Part shown: piece by piece, positions 6,903-15,606 of the stretch
Layout of the letters: each line of letters begins with the position of its first letter
Numbering within the stretch: position 1 is the first letter of the stretch
Assembly (NCBI GenBank): GCA_036675345.1
Contig: JAKFFE010000042.1
Location: 1-47,401, forward strand
DNA length: 47,401 nucleotides
Reading direction: 5' to 3'
Source of the DNA: JALYOC01 sp036675345
GTDB lineage: Bacteria > Myxococcota > Myxococcia > Myxococcales > Myxococcaceae
Notes under the pieces: model-generated
Database searches by the model: none
What the model was told of the DNA's origin: nothing
What the model saw: the letters and a program-made list of their open reading frames with translations, nothing else
Position numbers and translations under genes: made by a program

Positions 6903-9527
6903 TCACGGCCCCAGGGTCACCGCCCGGGCGGACTGCACCGGAGGGTCCAGCGGGATCCAATCCGGGGCGGAGTACTCCTCCACCCGGGCCATCAGCTGGG
7001 CGGGGCCGGTGCACCCCAGCGGCGCCAGCGAGACCACCTCCCGGGGGCGGGAGGGGTCGGTGGTGGTCAGAAGCGGCCACATCGAACCGCAGCCATGCAC
7101 CTCGAACACCACCCGCCGCAGCGCACCCAGGTTGCCCAGCGAGAACCCCCGCACCCGGGCGCGCAGCTCGCTGCCGAAGCGGATGGCGGCACCCTCCCCG
7201 GGGGTGACCCACTCCACGGTGGGACGTCCGTGCTGCAGCTGGGAGGTGGACACTGGCAACCGCCGCTGGTCCTCCAGGGTCACCTGGCGACGATCGAAGA
7301 ACTCCCCCACCGTCAGCGCCGTGGCGTCTCCCGGCGTCTCCAGCCGCACCAGCTCCACGGTCAGCTTGGCGCGCAGCTCCCCGTCGAAGAGCAGATCCTC
7401 GAAGCCCGGAGGAGGCCGCGGCACCACCACCCCGGCGATCATCGCCGCCGGTGAGGCCACCACCCGCCAGCGCTTGAGCCCGCCGCCAATGAACACCGCC
7501 TGGGCCAGCGAGGCCTGCAGGGCGCGGTCATCCTGCTCCAGCCGGACCTCGCGGGCCCGCAGCCCCAGCCGGGGCGTCTCCCCCGCGTGGAAGCGCACCC
7601 GCTCCGGCAGCGGCAGGAACGGGCGGCTCAGCTCGATCGGCGAGGCGCCGCTGGTGTCGTATGGCAGCGAGATCCTCCCCAGCCGTTCCACCAGGGTCGA
7701 GGAGCCGAAGCGCTCGCCCGGACCGCCCTCCCGCCACAGCGCGGTGGCGGCCACCGTGTATGGGTTGCCCTCCAGCCCATGGTGGGTGGGCGCCATCTTC
7801 ACGCTCACCAGCCCCTGGGAGAGCAGCCCCTCCTGGGGATCGGTCAAGGCGTCCCCCAGGTTGCGGTTGACCGCCAGGCCCACGCCCAGCGGCACCGCGC
7901 CCCGGCCCGGGACCTCGGTCATCCCCAGCACCAGGGCGCTGTCCAGGTAGCGCCCGGCGAAGGTGGGCAGGGCCGGGACCCGGACCACGAAGCGGATCCG
8001 CATTGGCAGCTGGGCAAAGGGCAGGTCCACCGCCGCGTACGGGGCGGGGGTGCCCGCGTCCACCGGCACCGCGGCGAAGTCCACGTCACGCTCCACGGTG
8101 GAGCTGAAGTCGCGCAGCAACGGGATGAAGCGCTCGAAGGCGCTGGACCAGTTGGCGGTGGTGACCCCGGAGGCCAGCGCGTCCAGGGGCAGCGAGAGCA
8201 GCGGCGCGTCCAGCGAGAAGGCCCAGGCGGTGGTGACCCCGCACCGACCGGCCCGCTCCGCCTCCTCGGTGGAGACGAACCCCGGGGGCGCCACCGCACA
8301 GTGGCCGGGGGGGCTGTCCACGGTGACCGTGGTCTTGATCCCTCCATCCGCCGAGCCCAGGTACACGCTGGAAGGCAGCGGGGCAGCGGTCTCGTTCCAC
8401 GCGCCCAGGGAGACGTCGGTGGGGACCGGCTCCCCGAACAGCCCGTTGGGCAGGTTCAAGAACGGGCTCCGTGAATCACCGGCGAAGGCGGCATGGACGT
8501 TGGGGGTGGCCGGGACCCCGGCCAGCGTTCCCTGGAAGCCGCCGGCGGTCGCGTCGCGCTCCAGTGGAAGCAGCAGCTCCAGGGCTCCGTCCACCACCGG
8601 CAGATCGATCACCGTCAGGTAGCCGTAGTCCCGGTGGTAGGTGCTGAGGGTGGCCGCGGTCAGCTCTCCGGACAGCGCCAGCCGGACCAGGCCCGCCCCG
8701 TCGGTCTCGCCCAGCACCGGGGTCAGCTCTCCCCCGGAGTCCAGGGTCCCGGTCAGCTGCACCGTGGCGCCCTCCACCGGCCGACCGGTCTGCGCATCCA
8801 CCACCAGCGCCTGGGCGATCCCGGCGGTGGCGTCCACCGGGACCACGTGCACCCTGGCCGAACAGCTCACCCCGCCCAGGGTGGTGCGGATCAGCTCCAC
8901 CGGCTCCGCGGTCTGGGTGGGAAACGCGTAACGGGCGTGGACCCCGTCGTTCTCCAGCAAGGTGACCACGGCCTCCTCCGACCAGACGAAGCCTTCCGGG
9001 AGCGGAATCGGTGCGCCGGTGGCATCCCGGGCCAGCACGGTGAAGGTCAGCTCGGCCCCGGCGGGCACCACCGAGAAGGAGGGCACCAGCTCACACCGCG
9101 CCGGCGCGGCCGCGGCCTGCCCGGGGGGGACACACTCCCCATTGCGACAGCTGCCCTCGCCGCAGTCCGGATCCACCGAGCACATCGCCTGGACGCAGCG
9201 CCCCTCCTGACACTGGCAGCCCATCGGGCCCTCGCAGAAAGCCAGCGCGTACTCTCCCCGCGACTCGGCGCCGCACTCGGCGCGGGTCCGACAGGCGGCC
9301 TCGCAGCGGTAGTGGGTCAGGTTGCAGCGGAACAGGCTGGGGTCCCCTCCGTCCGGCGCGCACTCCAGGTCGTCGGTACACTCCCCCACTTCCGCGATCC
9401 CCCCGTCCCCTCCATCCGGGCCCAAGGGGAGGGGGGCGGAACAGGCCAGCCCCAGCAGCAGGGCCAGCGCCGCGGGCGTCCAGGGGAAGGACGGGGAGAG
9501 CGGCGGCTGGGTCAGGGAGGAGGACAC
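6903..9527 (-). CDS. Large Cys-rich lipoprotein, function unknown
   Basis: 874 residues. A signal peptide with lipobox (LALLLGLACS) predicts a lipoprotein. Residues about 45-140 hold about fourteen Cys in a CxxxxxC pattern (for example CSVDPDCGEGSCRNGEC), typical of small disulfide repeats in myxobacterial surface proteins. A stretch near residue 245 (VVDAQTGRPVEGATVQLTG) matches carboxypeptidase-regulatory/Ig-like beta sandwiches. The rest appears beta-rich without a recognised enzyme motif. The start is GTG at 9527 with no Shine-Dalgarno. A TACACT box ten bases upstream suggests a leaderless mRNA. Probably displayed on the cell surface or facing the periplasm. Downstream is the FHA-GGDEF gene; any functional link is unproven. 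Confidence 0.82.
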   Translation of the reverse strand: MSSSLTQPPLSPSFPWTPAALALLLGLACSAPLPLGPDGGDGGIAEVGECTDDLECAPDGGDPSLFRCNLTHYRCEAACRTRAECGAESRGEYALAFCEGPMGCQCQEGRCVQAMCSVDPDCGEGSCRNGECVPPGQAAAAPARCELVPSFSVVPAGAELTFTVLARDATGAPIPLPEGFVWSEEAVVTLLENDGVHARYAFPTQTAEPVELIRTTLGGVSCSARVHVVPVDATAGIAQALVVDAQTGRPVEGATVQLTGTLDSGGELTPVLGETDGAGLVRLALSGELTAATLSTYHRDYGYLTVIDLPVVDGALELLLPLERDATAGGFQGTLAGVPATPNVHAAFAGDSRSPFLNLPNGLFGEPVPTDVSLGAWNETAAPLPSSVYLGSADGGIKTTVTVDSPPGHCAVAPPGFVSTEEAERAGRCGVTTAWAFSLDAPLLSLPLDALASGVTTANWSSAFERFIPLLRDFSSTVERDVDFAAVPVDAGTPAPYAAVDLPFAQLPMRIRFVVRVPALPTFAGRYLDSALVLGMTEVPGRGAVPLGVGLAVNRNLGDALTDPQEGLLSQGLVSVKMAPTHHGLEGNPYTVAATALWREGGPGERFGSSTLVERLGRISLPYDTSGASPIELSRPFLPLPERVRFHAGETPRLGLRAREVRLEQDDRALQASLAQAVFIGGGLKRWRVVASPAAMIAGVVVPRPPPGFEDLLFDGELRAKLTVELVRLETPGDATALTVGEFFDRRQVTLEDQRRLPVSTSQLQHGRPTVEWVTPGEGAAIRFGSELRARVRGFSLGNLGALRRVVFEVHGCGSMWPLLTTTDPSRPREVVSLAPLGCTGPAQLMARVEEYSAPDWIPLDPPVQSARAVTLGP

Positions 9528-9601
9528 GAACTGACGCAGTGTAGCGAAGTCCGTGCCCGGGAGAGGTTCCGGACACTTGGCCCGGCGCGAGGGGCTCCAG
9601 T

Positions 9602-9630
9602 CACGACATCCGGATCAGGGCGGCAGGGAA
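9602..9630 (+). repeat. Direct repeat copy 1, before the first CAP gene
   Basis: CACGACATCCGGATCAGGGC plus a further GGCAGGGAA recurs with a few changes at 10857-10887. This copy lies upstream of the first CAP gene and the other lies before dciA. The pair may be a relic of the duplication that made the two CAP genes, or a shared regulatory site. Confidence 0.5.
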
Positions 9631-9667
9631 AGTGTCACATCCCGGGTGGAGGCGCTCCCTCCCGTCC

Positions 9668-10924
9668 ATGGCTCGCCGGGGAGGGGGAAGCACACGGTGG
9701 GTAGGGCTGCTGGTGACGCTCTCCGCCCTCTCCTCCGCCCAGCCGGAGCTCCACCTCGAAGCCCAGGCACTGCAGCGGGTGCGTGAGGAGTACGGGCGGC
9801 AGGGCCCTGGCCTTCCCCAGCCGGATCCGGTCCTGACCGCCGCCGCGCGGGCGCTGGCGAGGGAGGCGCTGAGGGGCGGCGCGGGTCCGGCGGCGCAGCT
9901 GGGATCCATCGTCCAGCAGGTCTCGGCGGCGGGGGGCCATGACCCCATCCCCCGGGCGGTGGTGGTCCGGGCCACCCCCGCGCCCTACGCCCTGGACACC
10001 TTCACCCGCCGAACCGACCTCGCCTCCGAGCCCGCCACCCATGTGGGGGTAGGCGCGATCCTCTCCGGTGAGTCGGCGGTGGTGGTGGCGCTGTTCTCCC
10101 GGAGGAAGGCCTCGCTGGAGCCCTTTCCCCGCCAGGTGCCCACCGCCGGCGGCGAGCAGCGACTGTGCGGCGAACTGCAGTCCGCGCTGCGCTCGGCGGA
10201 GCTGTACCTGACCCGCCCCTCCGGCGAGGTGGAGCGGATCTCCACCGCTCCCCCGTGGGGCAGCCGCTTCTGCGCCAGCCTCCCCTTTCCCACCCTGGGG
10301 CGGCACACGGTGGAGGTGATCGGAAACGGAAGGCAGGGGCCGGAGGTCGCGGCGCTGTTCTTCGTGGAGGTGGGAAAGACGGCCAGCCGCGGGGCGGACC
10401 CCCAGGCGGTCGAACCCACCTCCCTGGAAGACGCCCGGGCGGCGTTGCTGGCGCGGATCAACTTCCTGCGCGCGGCGCACGGGGCTCCGCCGCTGAGCGC
10501 GGATCCGCGACTGAATCAGGTGGCCCAGGCCCACAGCGAGAGGATGCGCCACGAGCGGTTCTTCGCCCACCTCGACCCTTCGGGAAACGGGCTGCGTCAG
10601 CGGCTGCGGGCGGCCGGCTACGGCTACACCCAGGCGGGAGAGAATCTGGGCCGCGCCCGGGGACCGATGGCCGCCCACTTCGCGATCGAGCTGTCTCCCG
10701 GGCACCGGCAGACCCTGCTCGATCCCCGCCTCACCCGACTGGGGGTGGGCATCGCGGGGGACGGCCAGCAGATCCTGCTCACCGAGGTGCTGGCCAGACC
10801 GGGCGCAGGCCGCCGCGGACGCTCCGCCCCCATGGGCCAGCCGGGTGGTCGCCCGGCACGACATCTGGATCAGGGCAGCCGGCAAGAGAGGAACCCTTGG
10901 GAGCCGCGCGCAGATGCACCATGA
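9668..10924 (+). CDS. Exported CAP (SCP/PR1) domain protein, first copy
   Basis: 418 residues from the ATG at 9668. The in-frame GTG at 9632 would add 12 residues before the signal peptide and is less likely. A signal peptide ends near LSALSSAQ. An N-terminal CAP-like unit lacks the active residues and is followed by an Ig-like segment (SAELYLTRPSGEVERI). A canonical CAP domain then has QAHSERM, FFAHLDPSG, AGENLG and SPGHRQTLLDP. CAP proteins act outside the cytoplasm, often binding lipids or acting on the cell wall; the substrate is unknown. The last 35 residues are Gly/Arg/Pro-rich and unlike the second copy, so the end may be shortened. Its end overlaps the start of dciA. Confidence 0.85.
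   Translation: MARRGGGSTRWVGLLVTLSALSSAQPELHLEAQALQRVREEYGRQGPGLPQPDPVLTAAARALAREALRGGAGPAAQLGSIVQQVSAAGGHDPIPRAVVVRATPAPYALDTFTRRTDLASEPATHVGVGAILSGESAVVVALFSRRKASLEPFPRQVPTAGGEQRLCGELQSALRSAELYLTRPSGEVERISTAPPWGSRFCASLPFPTLGRHTVEVIGNGRQGPEVAALFFVEVGKTASRGADPQAVEPTSLEDARAALLARINFLRAAHGAPPLSADPRLNQVAQAHSERMRHERFFAHLDPSGNGLRQRLRAAGYGYTQAGENLGRARGPMAAHFAIELSPGHRQTLLDPRLTRLGVGIAGDGQQILLTEVLARPGAGRRGRSAPMGQPGGRPARHLDQGSRQERNPWEPRADAP
10857..10887 (+). repeat. Direct repeat copy 2, before dciA
   Basis: CACGACATCTGGATCAGGGC and the following bases match 9602-9630 with a few changes. It lies within the last codons of the first CAP gene, about 27 bases before the dciA start. Confidence 0.5.
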
Positions 10925-11240
10925 TGCTCCCGTGGCCAGAAGCGACTTCGGATCGATCAAGAATCTGCTGCCCGGGGTGCTGGGAACCCTGGCCAGGGAC
11001 TCTGGCCGGGCCGGGCATCTGGCGGCGGTGTGGGAGGACGCGGTGGGGGCCTTCATCGCCCAGAACGCCCGCCCCCACCGGCTGATCGCAGGCGAGCTGG
11101 TGCTCTCGGTCACCTCCGCGCGCTGGGCCCACGAACTCCAGGCCCGCGCCGAAGAGCTGTGCGGCCGGTTGAGCGCGAAGCTGGGCGAGGGCGTGGTGAC
11201 CCGCCTCACCTTCCGGATGGGGGCAGAGGACCCGGGATGA
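10914..11240 (+). CDS. dciA: DUF721/DciA-family protein
   Basis: 108 residues from the ATG at 10914; a longer GTG start at 10845 would lie inside the preceding gene. The DUF721 signature is clear: LAAVWEDAVGAFIAQNARPH, then LIAGELVLSVTSARWAHEL and a closing VVTRLTFRMG. DciA proteins load or assist the DnaB replicative helicase in bacteria without DnaC or DnaI. This copy is the KH-like domain with little tail. The start overlaps the end of the first CAP gene, and its TGA overlaps the ATG of the second CAP gene (ATGA), so it is coupled to both. The context says nothing about replication, so the assignment rests on the sequence motif alone. Confidence 0.78.
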   Translation: MHHDAPVARSDFGSIKNLLPGVLGTLARDSGRAGHLAAVWEDAVGAFIAQNARPHRLIAGELVLSVTSARWAHELQARAEELCGRLSAKLGEGVVTRLTFRMGAEDPG

Positions 11241-12763
11241 GGGGTTGGTTCGTCGCATGCTGGATCGCCCTGGCCTTTGCCCCTGCGACGCGGGCAGCGG
11301 AGGGGCTGACTCCTTCGCAGATGGAGGAACAGGGGCTGCTCCACGTCCGCCGGGAGTTCCAGCGGATTGGCCGGACCATTCCCCAGCTGGATCCGGCGCT
11401 GACCGCCGCCGCCCGCAAGCTGGCCCAGGAGGCGCTGGACAAGAGCGCGGACGAGGCCGCGGATCTGCTGGCCATCTCCCAGGTGGTCTCCGACGCGGGC
11501 GGCTTTGATCCCACTCCCCGGGCGGTGGTGGTGCGCGCCTCGCCCGCCGGCTACGCGCTGGAGGCCTTCACCAAACGCACCGACTACAACGAGGAGCCGG
11601 CCACCCACGTGGGGGTGGGCGCAATCCAGGTCGGCAAGCTGGCGGTGGTGGTGGCGCTGCTCTCCGAGCGCAAGGCCGGGCTGGACGACTTCCCCCGGCG
11701 GCTGGACCGGGCCAGCTTCAACCAACGGCTGTGCGGAGAGCTGAAGGCCGCGCTGCGCTCCGCCGAGCTGTACATCACCCGTCCCAATGGCGCGGTGGAT
11801 CGCCTGGCGGCCTCCGCCCAGCGCGGTGGACGCTTTTGTTCCACCCTCGCCTTCCCCACCTCCGGCCGCCACACGGTGGAGGTGATTGGCCGGGGAACCA
11901 AGGGACCGGAGGTGGCGGCCCTGTTCTTCGTGGACGTGGGGGTCAAGTCCGGGGACGCGGTCCGGCTGCGGATCCCCGAACCCAACACGCTGGCCGAGGC
12001 CCGGGCGGTGCTGCTGACCCGGATCAACGGTCTGCGGGCGGCCCACCAGGCGCCGCCCCTGGTAGCCGATTCCCGGCTGGCGGAGGTGGCCCAGGCCCAC
12101 AGCGACAAGATGGCCGAGGGTCACTTCTTCGCCCACGTCAGTCCCGCCGGTGACGACCTGCGCCAGCGGCTGAACGCGGCCGGCTATGCCTACGTCCGGG
12201 CAGGAGAGAACCTGGGGCTGGCCGCCGGCGCGGTGGCGGCCCACTTCGCGATCGAACACTCCCCGGGGCACCGCCGGAATCTGCTCGATCCCGGCTTCAC
12301 CCACCTGGGGGTGGGGATCGCGTTCGAGACCGTGGGGGACCGGCGCCAGGCGATCTTGACCGAGGTGCTGGCCAAGCCGGCCGACGCGGCGCCGGATCCG
12401 CTGGCCGCCGCCTACCAGGCGATCAGCGAACAGCGCGCGGGCAAGAAGCTGCCTCCGCTGGTCCGCAGCCCGGTGCTGGAGGCGATCGCCACCGAACACG
12501 CCCGCCGCGCCCTGCAGCTGGATCGCCCCAAGATCAGCCTCCCCGGTGCCACCGTCCACGACCGGGTCTTCCAGTCGATGCGCGAGGTGAAGAGCGCCGC
12601 GGTGGACTTCTATGTCTCCGACGACCCCTCCGCCCTCCCCGACTCCCGCAGCCTGGAGGACTCCCGCAATGATCGGGTGGGGATCGGCGCGGTCCAGGGC
12701 AGCTCCGCCACCTATGGCGATGACAAATACTGGGTGGTCGTGATCTACGCTGACTCGCAGTAA
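11237..12763 (+). CDS. Exported CAP protein with three CAP-like units
   Basis: 508 residues with a signal peptide (cleavage near TRAAEG, residue 21). Unit 1 (about 34-145) and unit 3 (about 390-508) share the core of a CAP fold but lack its active residues. Unit 2 (255-380) is canonical, with H288, H300, E324 and H345 in QAHSDKM, FFAHVSPAG, AGENLG and SPGHRRNLLDP. An Ig-like segment (160-238) separates units 1 and 2. The repeats are visible as PQLDPALTAAARKLA, PPLVADSRLAEVAQA and PPLVRSPVLEAIATE, and as VGVGAI, LGVGIA and VGIGAV. Exported, possibly acting on lipids or the cell wall. It is a tandem paralogue of the gene at 9668, with which it shares most of its length, and overlaps dciA by four bases. 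Confidence 0.88.
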   Translation: MRGWFVACWIALAFAPATRAAEGLTPSQMEEQGLLHVRREFQRIGRTIPQLDPALTAAARKLAQEALDKSADEAADLLAISQVVSDAGGFDPTPRAVVVRASPAGYALEAFTKRTDYNEEPATHVGVGAIQVGKLAVVVALLSERKAGLDDFPRRLDRASFNQRLCGELKAALRSAELYITRPNGAVDRLAASAQRGGRFCSTLAFPTSGRHTVEVIGRGTKGPEVAALFFVDVGVKSGDAVRLRIPEPNTLAEARAVLLTRINGLRAAHQAPPLVADSRLAEVAQAHSDKMAEGHFFAHVSPAGDDLRQRLNAAGYAYVRAGENLGLAAGAVAAHFAIEHSPGHRRNLLDPGFTHLGVGIAFETVGDRRQAILTEVLAKPADAAPDPLAAAYQAISEQRAGKKLPPLVRSPVLEAIATEHARRALQLDRPKISLPGATVHDRVFQSMREVKSAAVDFYVSDDPSALPDSRSLEDSRNDRVGIGAVQGSSATYGDDKYWVVVIYADSQ

Positions 12764-12790
12764 CCGCTTCCAACCCTGGGTCCCCCTCTC

Positions 12791-14440
12791 GTGGCTACCG
12801 CTCGACGCCTCCTTCTCGTAGATGACGACCCCTTGTTCCTGGGGGTGGCCAGCGATCTGCTGCGCACCGCGGGGTTCGAGGTGCGGGTCACCCGCGAGCC
12901 CATCCGCGCCGTCCCCGAGGCCCGCGCCTTTTCCCCCCACCTGATCCTGCTGGACCGGGTGATGCCGGTGCTCAACGGCGCGGAGGTGGTCCGCAGCCTG
13001 CGCGCCTTCCCGGAGACCGCCGGGATCCCGGTGGCCTTCGTCACCGCCGATCGCGGCGAACGCCAGCTGGTCCGGTCGGTCCTGGGCGGCGCGGTGGACG
13101 TGATCTTCAAGCCGTTCGGGGAGGAGCAGACCCGGCGGATCGCGACCCTGCTGGAGGAGCTGTCCAGCCGCGCTCCCCAGCCAGGCGCCGCCCCCGACGA
13201 GTTGGCCCTGCGCAACCTGCTGGCGCTCTTCGCCCGCTCCCGGCGCAACGGGACGCTGGTGGTCAACCCCGGCACCCCCTTCGAGGGCCGCGCCGCCTTC
13301 AAGAACGGCCAGCTGACCGGCGCCGAGTTCGGGCCGCTGAGGGGTCCGGACGCGTTGAAGGAGATGATCGGCGCCGAGGAGGGGATGTGGCGCTTCGAGG
13401 AGGGTCCGGAGGCGGTGGCCCCGCCCCGCCCTCCCCCGGTGGAGGTGCCCACCATGCCCCCCACCACCTCCGAGCTGTTCCGCCCCCGGATCCTGGTGGT
13501 GGACGACGATCCGGAGCTGCGCCGGCTGTTCAAGATGCAGCTGGTGAAGGCCGGGCTGGAGGTGGTGCTGGCCGAGGACGGGATGAACGGGGTGGAGCTC
13601 TCCACCCGCTCCCTCTACGACCTGGTGATCGCGGATCTGAACATGCCCCGGCTCGATGGCTGGGGGATGCTCAAGGTCCTCAAGGCCGACCACCGGACCC
13701 GCGAGGTCCCGGTGGTGTTCCTCTCCGCCCACGACGACTACCGCGAGACCCTGCGCGCGGCCCGCTCCGGCGCCGCCGACTATCTGCCCAAGCTGGGGCG
13801 CTCGGACACGGTGGTGCAGCGGGTGTTCGCGCTCTTGCAGCCGCGGCTGGAGCTGCTGGGCCAGGTGCAGTCGCAGCGCAACGCGGCGATCAACGCCAAC
13901 CAGATCGGGATCCAGTGGACGATGCGGGTCCTGGCCCGGCTCAAGGCCACCGGAGTGCTGACCCTGCGTGACGACTGGGCCACCTACACCCTGCGGATCC
14001 GCGAGGGGAACCCGGTGGACGCGCACGCCCTGTGGCCGAAGCGGGAGGCCACCGGGGTCTCCGCGGTGGCGGCGTTGATCGTCTCCCGCAACGCGGAGGG
14101 GGACTTCACCTTCGGGGACATCCCCGGGGATCCGGCCCGGATCCAGGTGGGGATGGAGACGCTGATCCAACGCACCTGCGAGACCCTCAACCAGCTGGAG
14201 TCCCGGGTCACCGCCAGCAAGCTGAACACCACCGGCCACTTCGAGATCGACACCACCCTCTACGAGCTGTTCCGGCAGGTGGCGCCCGACACCGGGCTGC
14301 GGCTGGCCAAGGCGGTTTGCGAGGAACGGCTCACCCCGGACGAGCTCCCGCTGCGGCTGAACCTGCGGCCCGAAGAGGTCCAGGACGGCCTCAAGGAGCT
14401 GCTGCGCCGCGGGGTGATCCGCTTCCCGGATCCGGCGTAG
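12791..14440 (+). CDS. Double response regulator with two DUF4388 (PATAN) segments
   Basis: 549 residues. Domain order is receiver 1 (1-120), DUF4388-like (128-215), receiver 2 (233-355) and a second DUF4388-like segment (about 370-500). Both receivers keep the phosphoacceptor Asp (D55 in LILLDRVMP, D282 in VIADLNMP), the acidic pocket (VDDD at both starts) and the conserved Lys (K107, K334). DUF4388 domains carry features such as GTLVV and GRAAFKNGQLTGAEFG. In myxobacteria such proteins signal in motility and development rather than binding DNA. There is no DNA-binding domain and no kinase nearby, so it is an orphan. The start is GTG at 12791; no clear Shine-Dalgarno. Confidence 0.88.
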   Translation: MATARRLLLVDDDPLFLGVASDLLRTAGFEVRVTREPIRAVPEARAFSPHLILLDRVMPVLNGAEVVRSLRAFPETAGIPVAFVTADRGERQLVRSVLGGAVDVIFKPFGEEQTRRIATLLEELSSRAPQPGAAPDELALRNLLALFARSRRNGTLVVNPGTPFEGRAAFKNGQLTGAEFGPLRGPDALKEMIGAEEGMWRFEEGPEAVAPPRPPPVEVPTMPPTTSELFRPRILVVDDDPELRRLFKMQLVKAGLEVVLAEDGMNGVELSTRSLYDLVIADLNMPRLDGWGMLKVLKADHRTREVPVVFLSAHDDYRETLRAARSGAADYLPKLGRSDTVVQRVFALLQPRLELLGQVQSQRNAAINANQIGIQWTMRVLARLKATGVLTLRDDWATYTLRIREGNPVDAHALWPKREATGVSAVAALIVSRNAEGDFTFGDIPGDPARIQVGMETLIQRTCETLNQLESRVTASKLNTTGHFEIDTTLYELFRQVAPDTGLRLAKAVCEERLTPDELPLRLNLRPEEVQDGLKELLRRGVIRFPDPA

Positions 14441-14523
14441 CCCCTCTTGAAGAACAAGGGCCGCCGCCTTCCTCCTGGGAAGACGCGCGGCCCCTGGGGG
14501 GTGCACAGTCGCTGAACCCCGGA

Positions 14524-15156
14524 CTACTTGGTCTCTTGCGCCACGGCTTCGCCGGTAGGCGCGGCGGCAGCAGCGGCGGCGGCGGCAGCAGCGGCAGCCT
14601 CCGCGGCCTTGGCCTCGGCCAGCTTGGCGGCCTCACCCTCGGAGACTGTCTTCAGCGCGGCGAGGCCGTTCTCGAAGTCCTTGCCCACCATCTGGTCCAT
14701 GTCCATCACCAGCGAGAAGGCCTTGCCCAGGAAGTTGTTCTGACCGGTCATCACCCAGCGGACCTCGGTCCCGGGCCCCTGTGCGGTGAGCGCCAGGTCC
14801 ACCACGTTCTTGGCCTCCATCGGGGTGATGAACTCCAGATCGATCACCACCCGCTGACCGGGGGTCACCTCCTTGATGGTCATCTTGCCCTCGCCGACCT
14901 CCTTGCCCGCCCAGGCGTACTGCGCGCCCACCCCGGACTCGGCGCCGGAGTAGGTCCGGGTCTGCGCCGGATCCAGCTTCTCCCAGGGGGACCACGCGCC
15001 CCACTTGCGGAAGTCCACCAGCTGCGCCTGCACCACCTCGGCGGGGGCGGAGATCGCCACCGAACGCTCGATGCGGAACTCGGACGGCCGGGAGGCGATC
15101 ACGCCCACCAGGCCCAAAACGACGACTGCGACCACCAGAAGAATCTTCTTCGCCAT
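14524..15156 (-). CDS. SRPBCC (polyketide cyclase-like) protein with N-terminal anchor
   Basis: 210 residues. A single N-terminal hydrophobic helix (ILLVVAVVVLGLVGVIAS) anchors it or serves as a signal. The SRPBCC fold follows from about residue 28 (FRIERSVAISAPAEVVQAQL, then DFRKWGAWSPWEKLD, the usual START-like signature). Such domains bind hydrophobic ligands; the ligand is unknown. The C-terminus is Ala-rich with 13 consecutive Ala. GGGAGTGG precedes the ATG by a few bases. It is followed at once by the gap to the response regulator end, with no partner gene in the same direction downstream. Confidence 0.85.
   Translation of the reverse strand: MAKKILLVVAVVVLGLVGVIASRPSEFRIERSVAISAPAEVVQAQLVDFRKWGAWSPWEKLDPAQTRTYSGAESGVGAQYAWAGKEVGEGKMTIKEVTPGQRVVIDLEFITPMEAKNVVDLALTAQGPGTEVRWVMTGQNNFLGKAFSLVMDMDQMVGKDFENGLAALKTVSEGEAAKLAEAKAAEAAAAAAAAAAAAAPTGEAVAQETK
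14560..14598 (-). repeat. GCN triplet tract encoding 13 alanines
   Basis: Thirteen GCN codons in a row near the end of the SRPBCC gene. The codons are mixed (GCC, GCT, GCG), so slippage is less likely than in a pure repeat. Confidence 0.8.
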
Positions 15157-15240
15157 GATCCACTCCCGGGACGGGTTCAGCTGCGCGCGGCGACATACGC
15201 GCTCCGCCGGGAGTCCGCCAGAGGACGGATTTTTGGACGG

Positions 15241-15477
15241 CTACTGCACGCCGCGGCGCTGGTTGGCGTACGTGTCGATCCCCAGCTGCGGGGTGGCGGT
15301 CAGGGCGTACAGCGGGCACCTGCTGCAGCTGAAGCTCTGCCAGCCGTTGCGCACCGCCTCGTCCAGACAGCCATCGTACTGGCGGCAATTGAGGTTCCGG
15401 TGGGATTCCACCCCGGCGCGCGCCGGGCCGGCCTCCGGGTTGATCGTCTGCGGCAGATCAGTCGGGAATGGCTTCAT
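15241..15477 (-). CDS. Small Cys-rich protein, possible zinc binder
   Basis: 78 residues from the ATG at 15477. GGAGGGG lies eight bases upstream and decides this start over a longer frame from 15525. The central part holds four Cys in the pattern C-x5-C-x13-C-x2-C (NCRQYDGC then FSCSRCPLY), a likely zinc-knuckle or redox centre. It has no signal peptide, so it should be cytoplasmic. Family not recognised. It is separated from the SRPBCC gene downstream by 84 bases and diverges from the transglycosylase gene. Confidence 0.68.
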   Translation of the reverse strand: MKPFPTDLPQTINPEAGPARAGVESHRNLNCRQYDGCLDEAVRNGWQSFSCSRCPLYALTATPQLGIDTYANQRRGVQ

Positions 15478-15606
15478 GTGCGGTCCCCTCCACTGTGAGT
15501 CGGCCCCATCCACCGTCCAGGCCACCAGACAGTCGCCTGGTCGGCTGATCGGGCCGAAAAACTCCCCTCCCGGAGTCGCCCGCGGTTTAGGACTGCCAAG
15601 CGCTTC

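Noticed and set aside
9635..14506. A 1623-codon open frame on the minus strand opposite the CAP, dciA and regulator genes
   Set aside because: High GC content leaves this frame free of stops. It has no start signal or domains and the opposite strand carries clear genes.
14560..14598. Possible CRISPR or satellite because of repeated triplets
   Set aside because: It is an alanine codon tract inside the SRPBCC gene.
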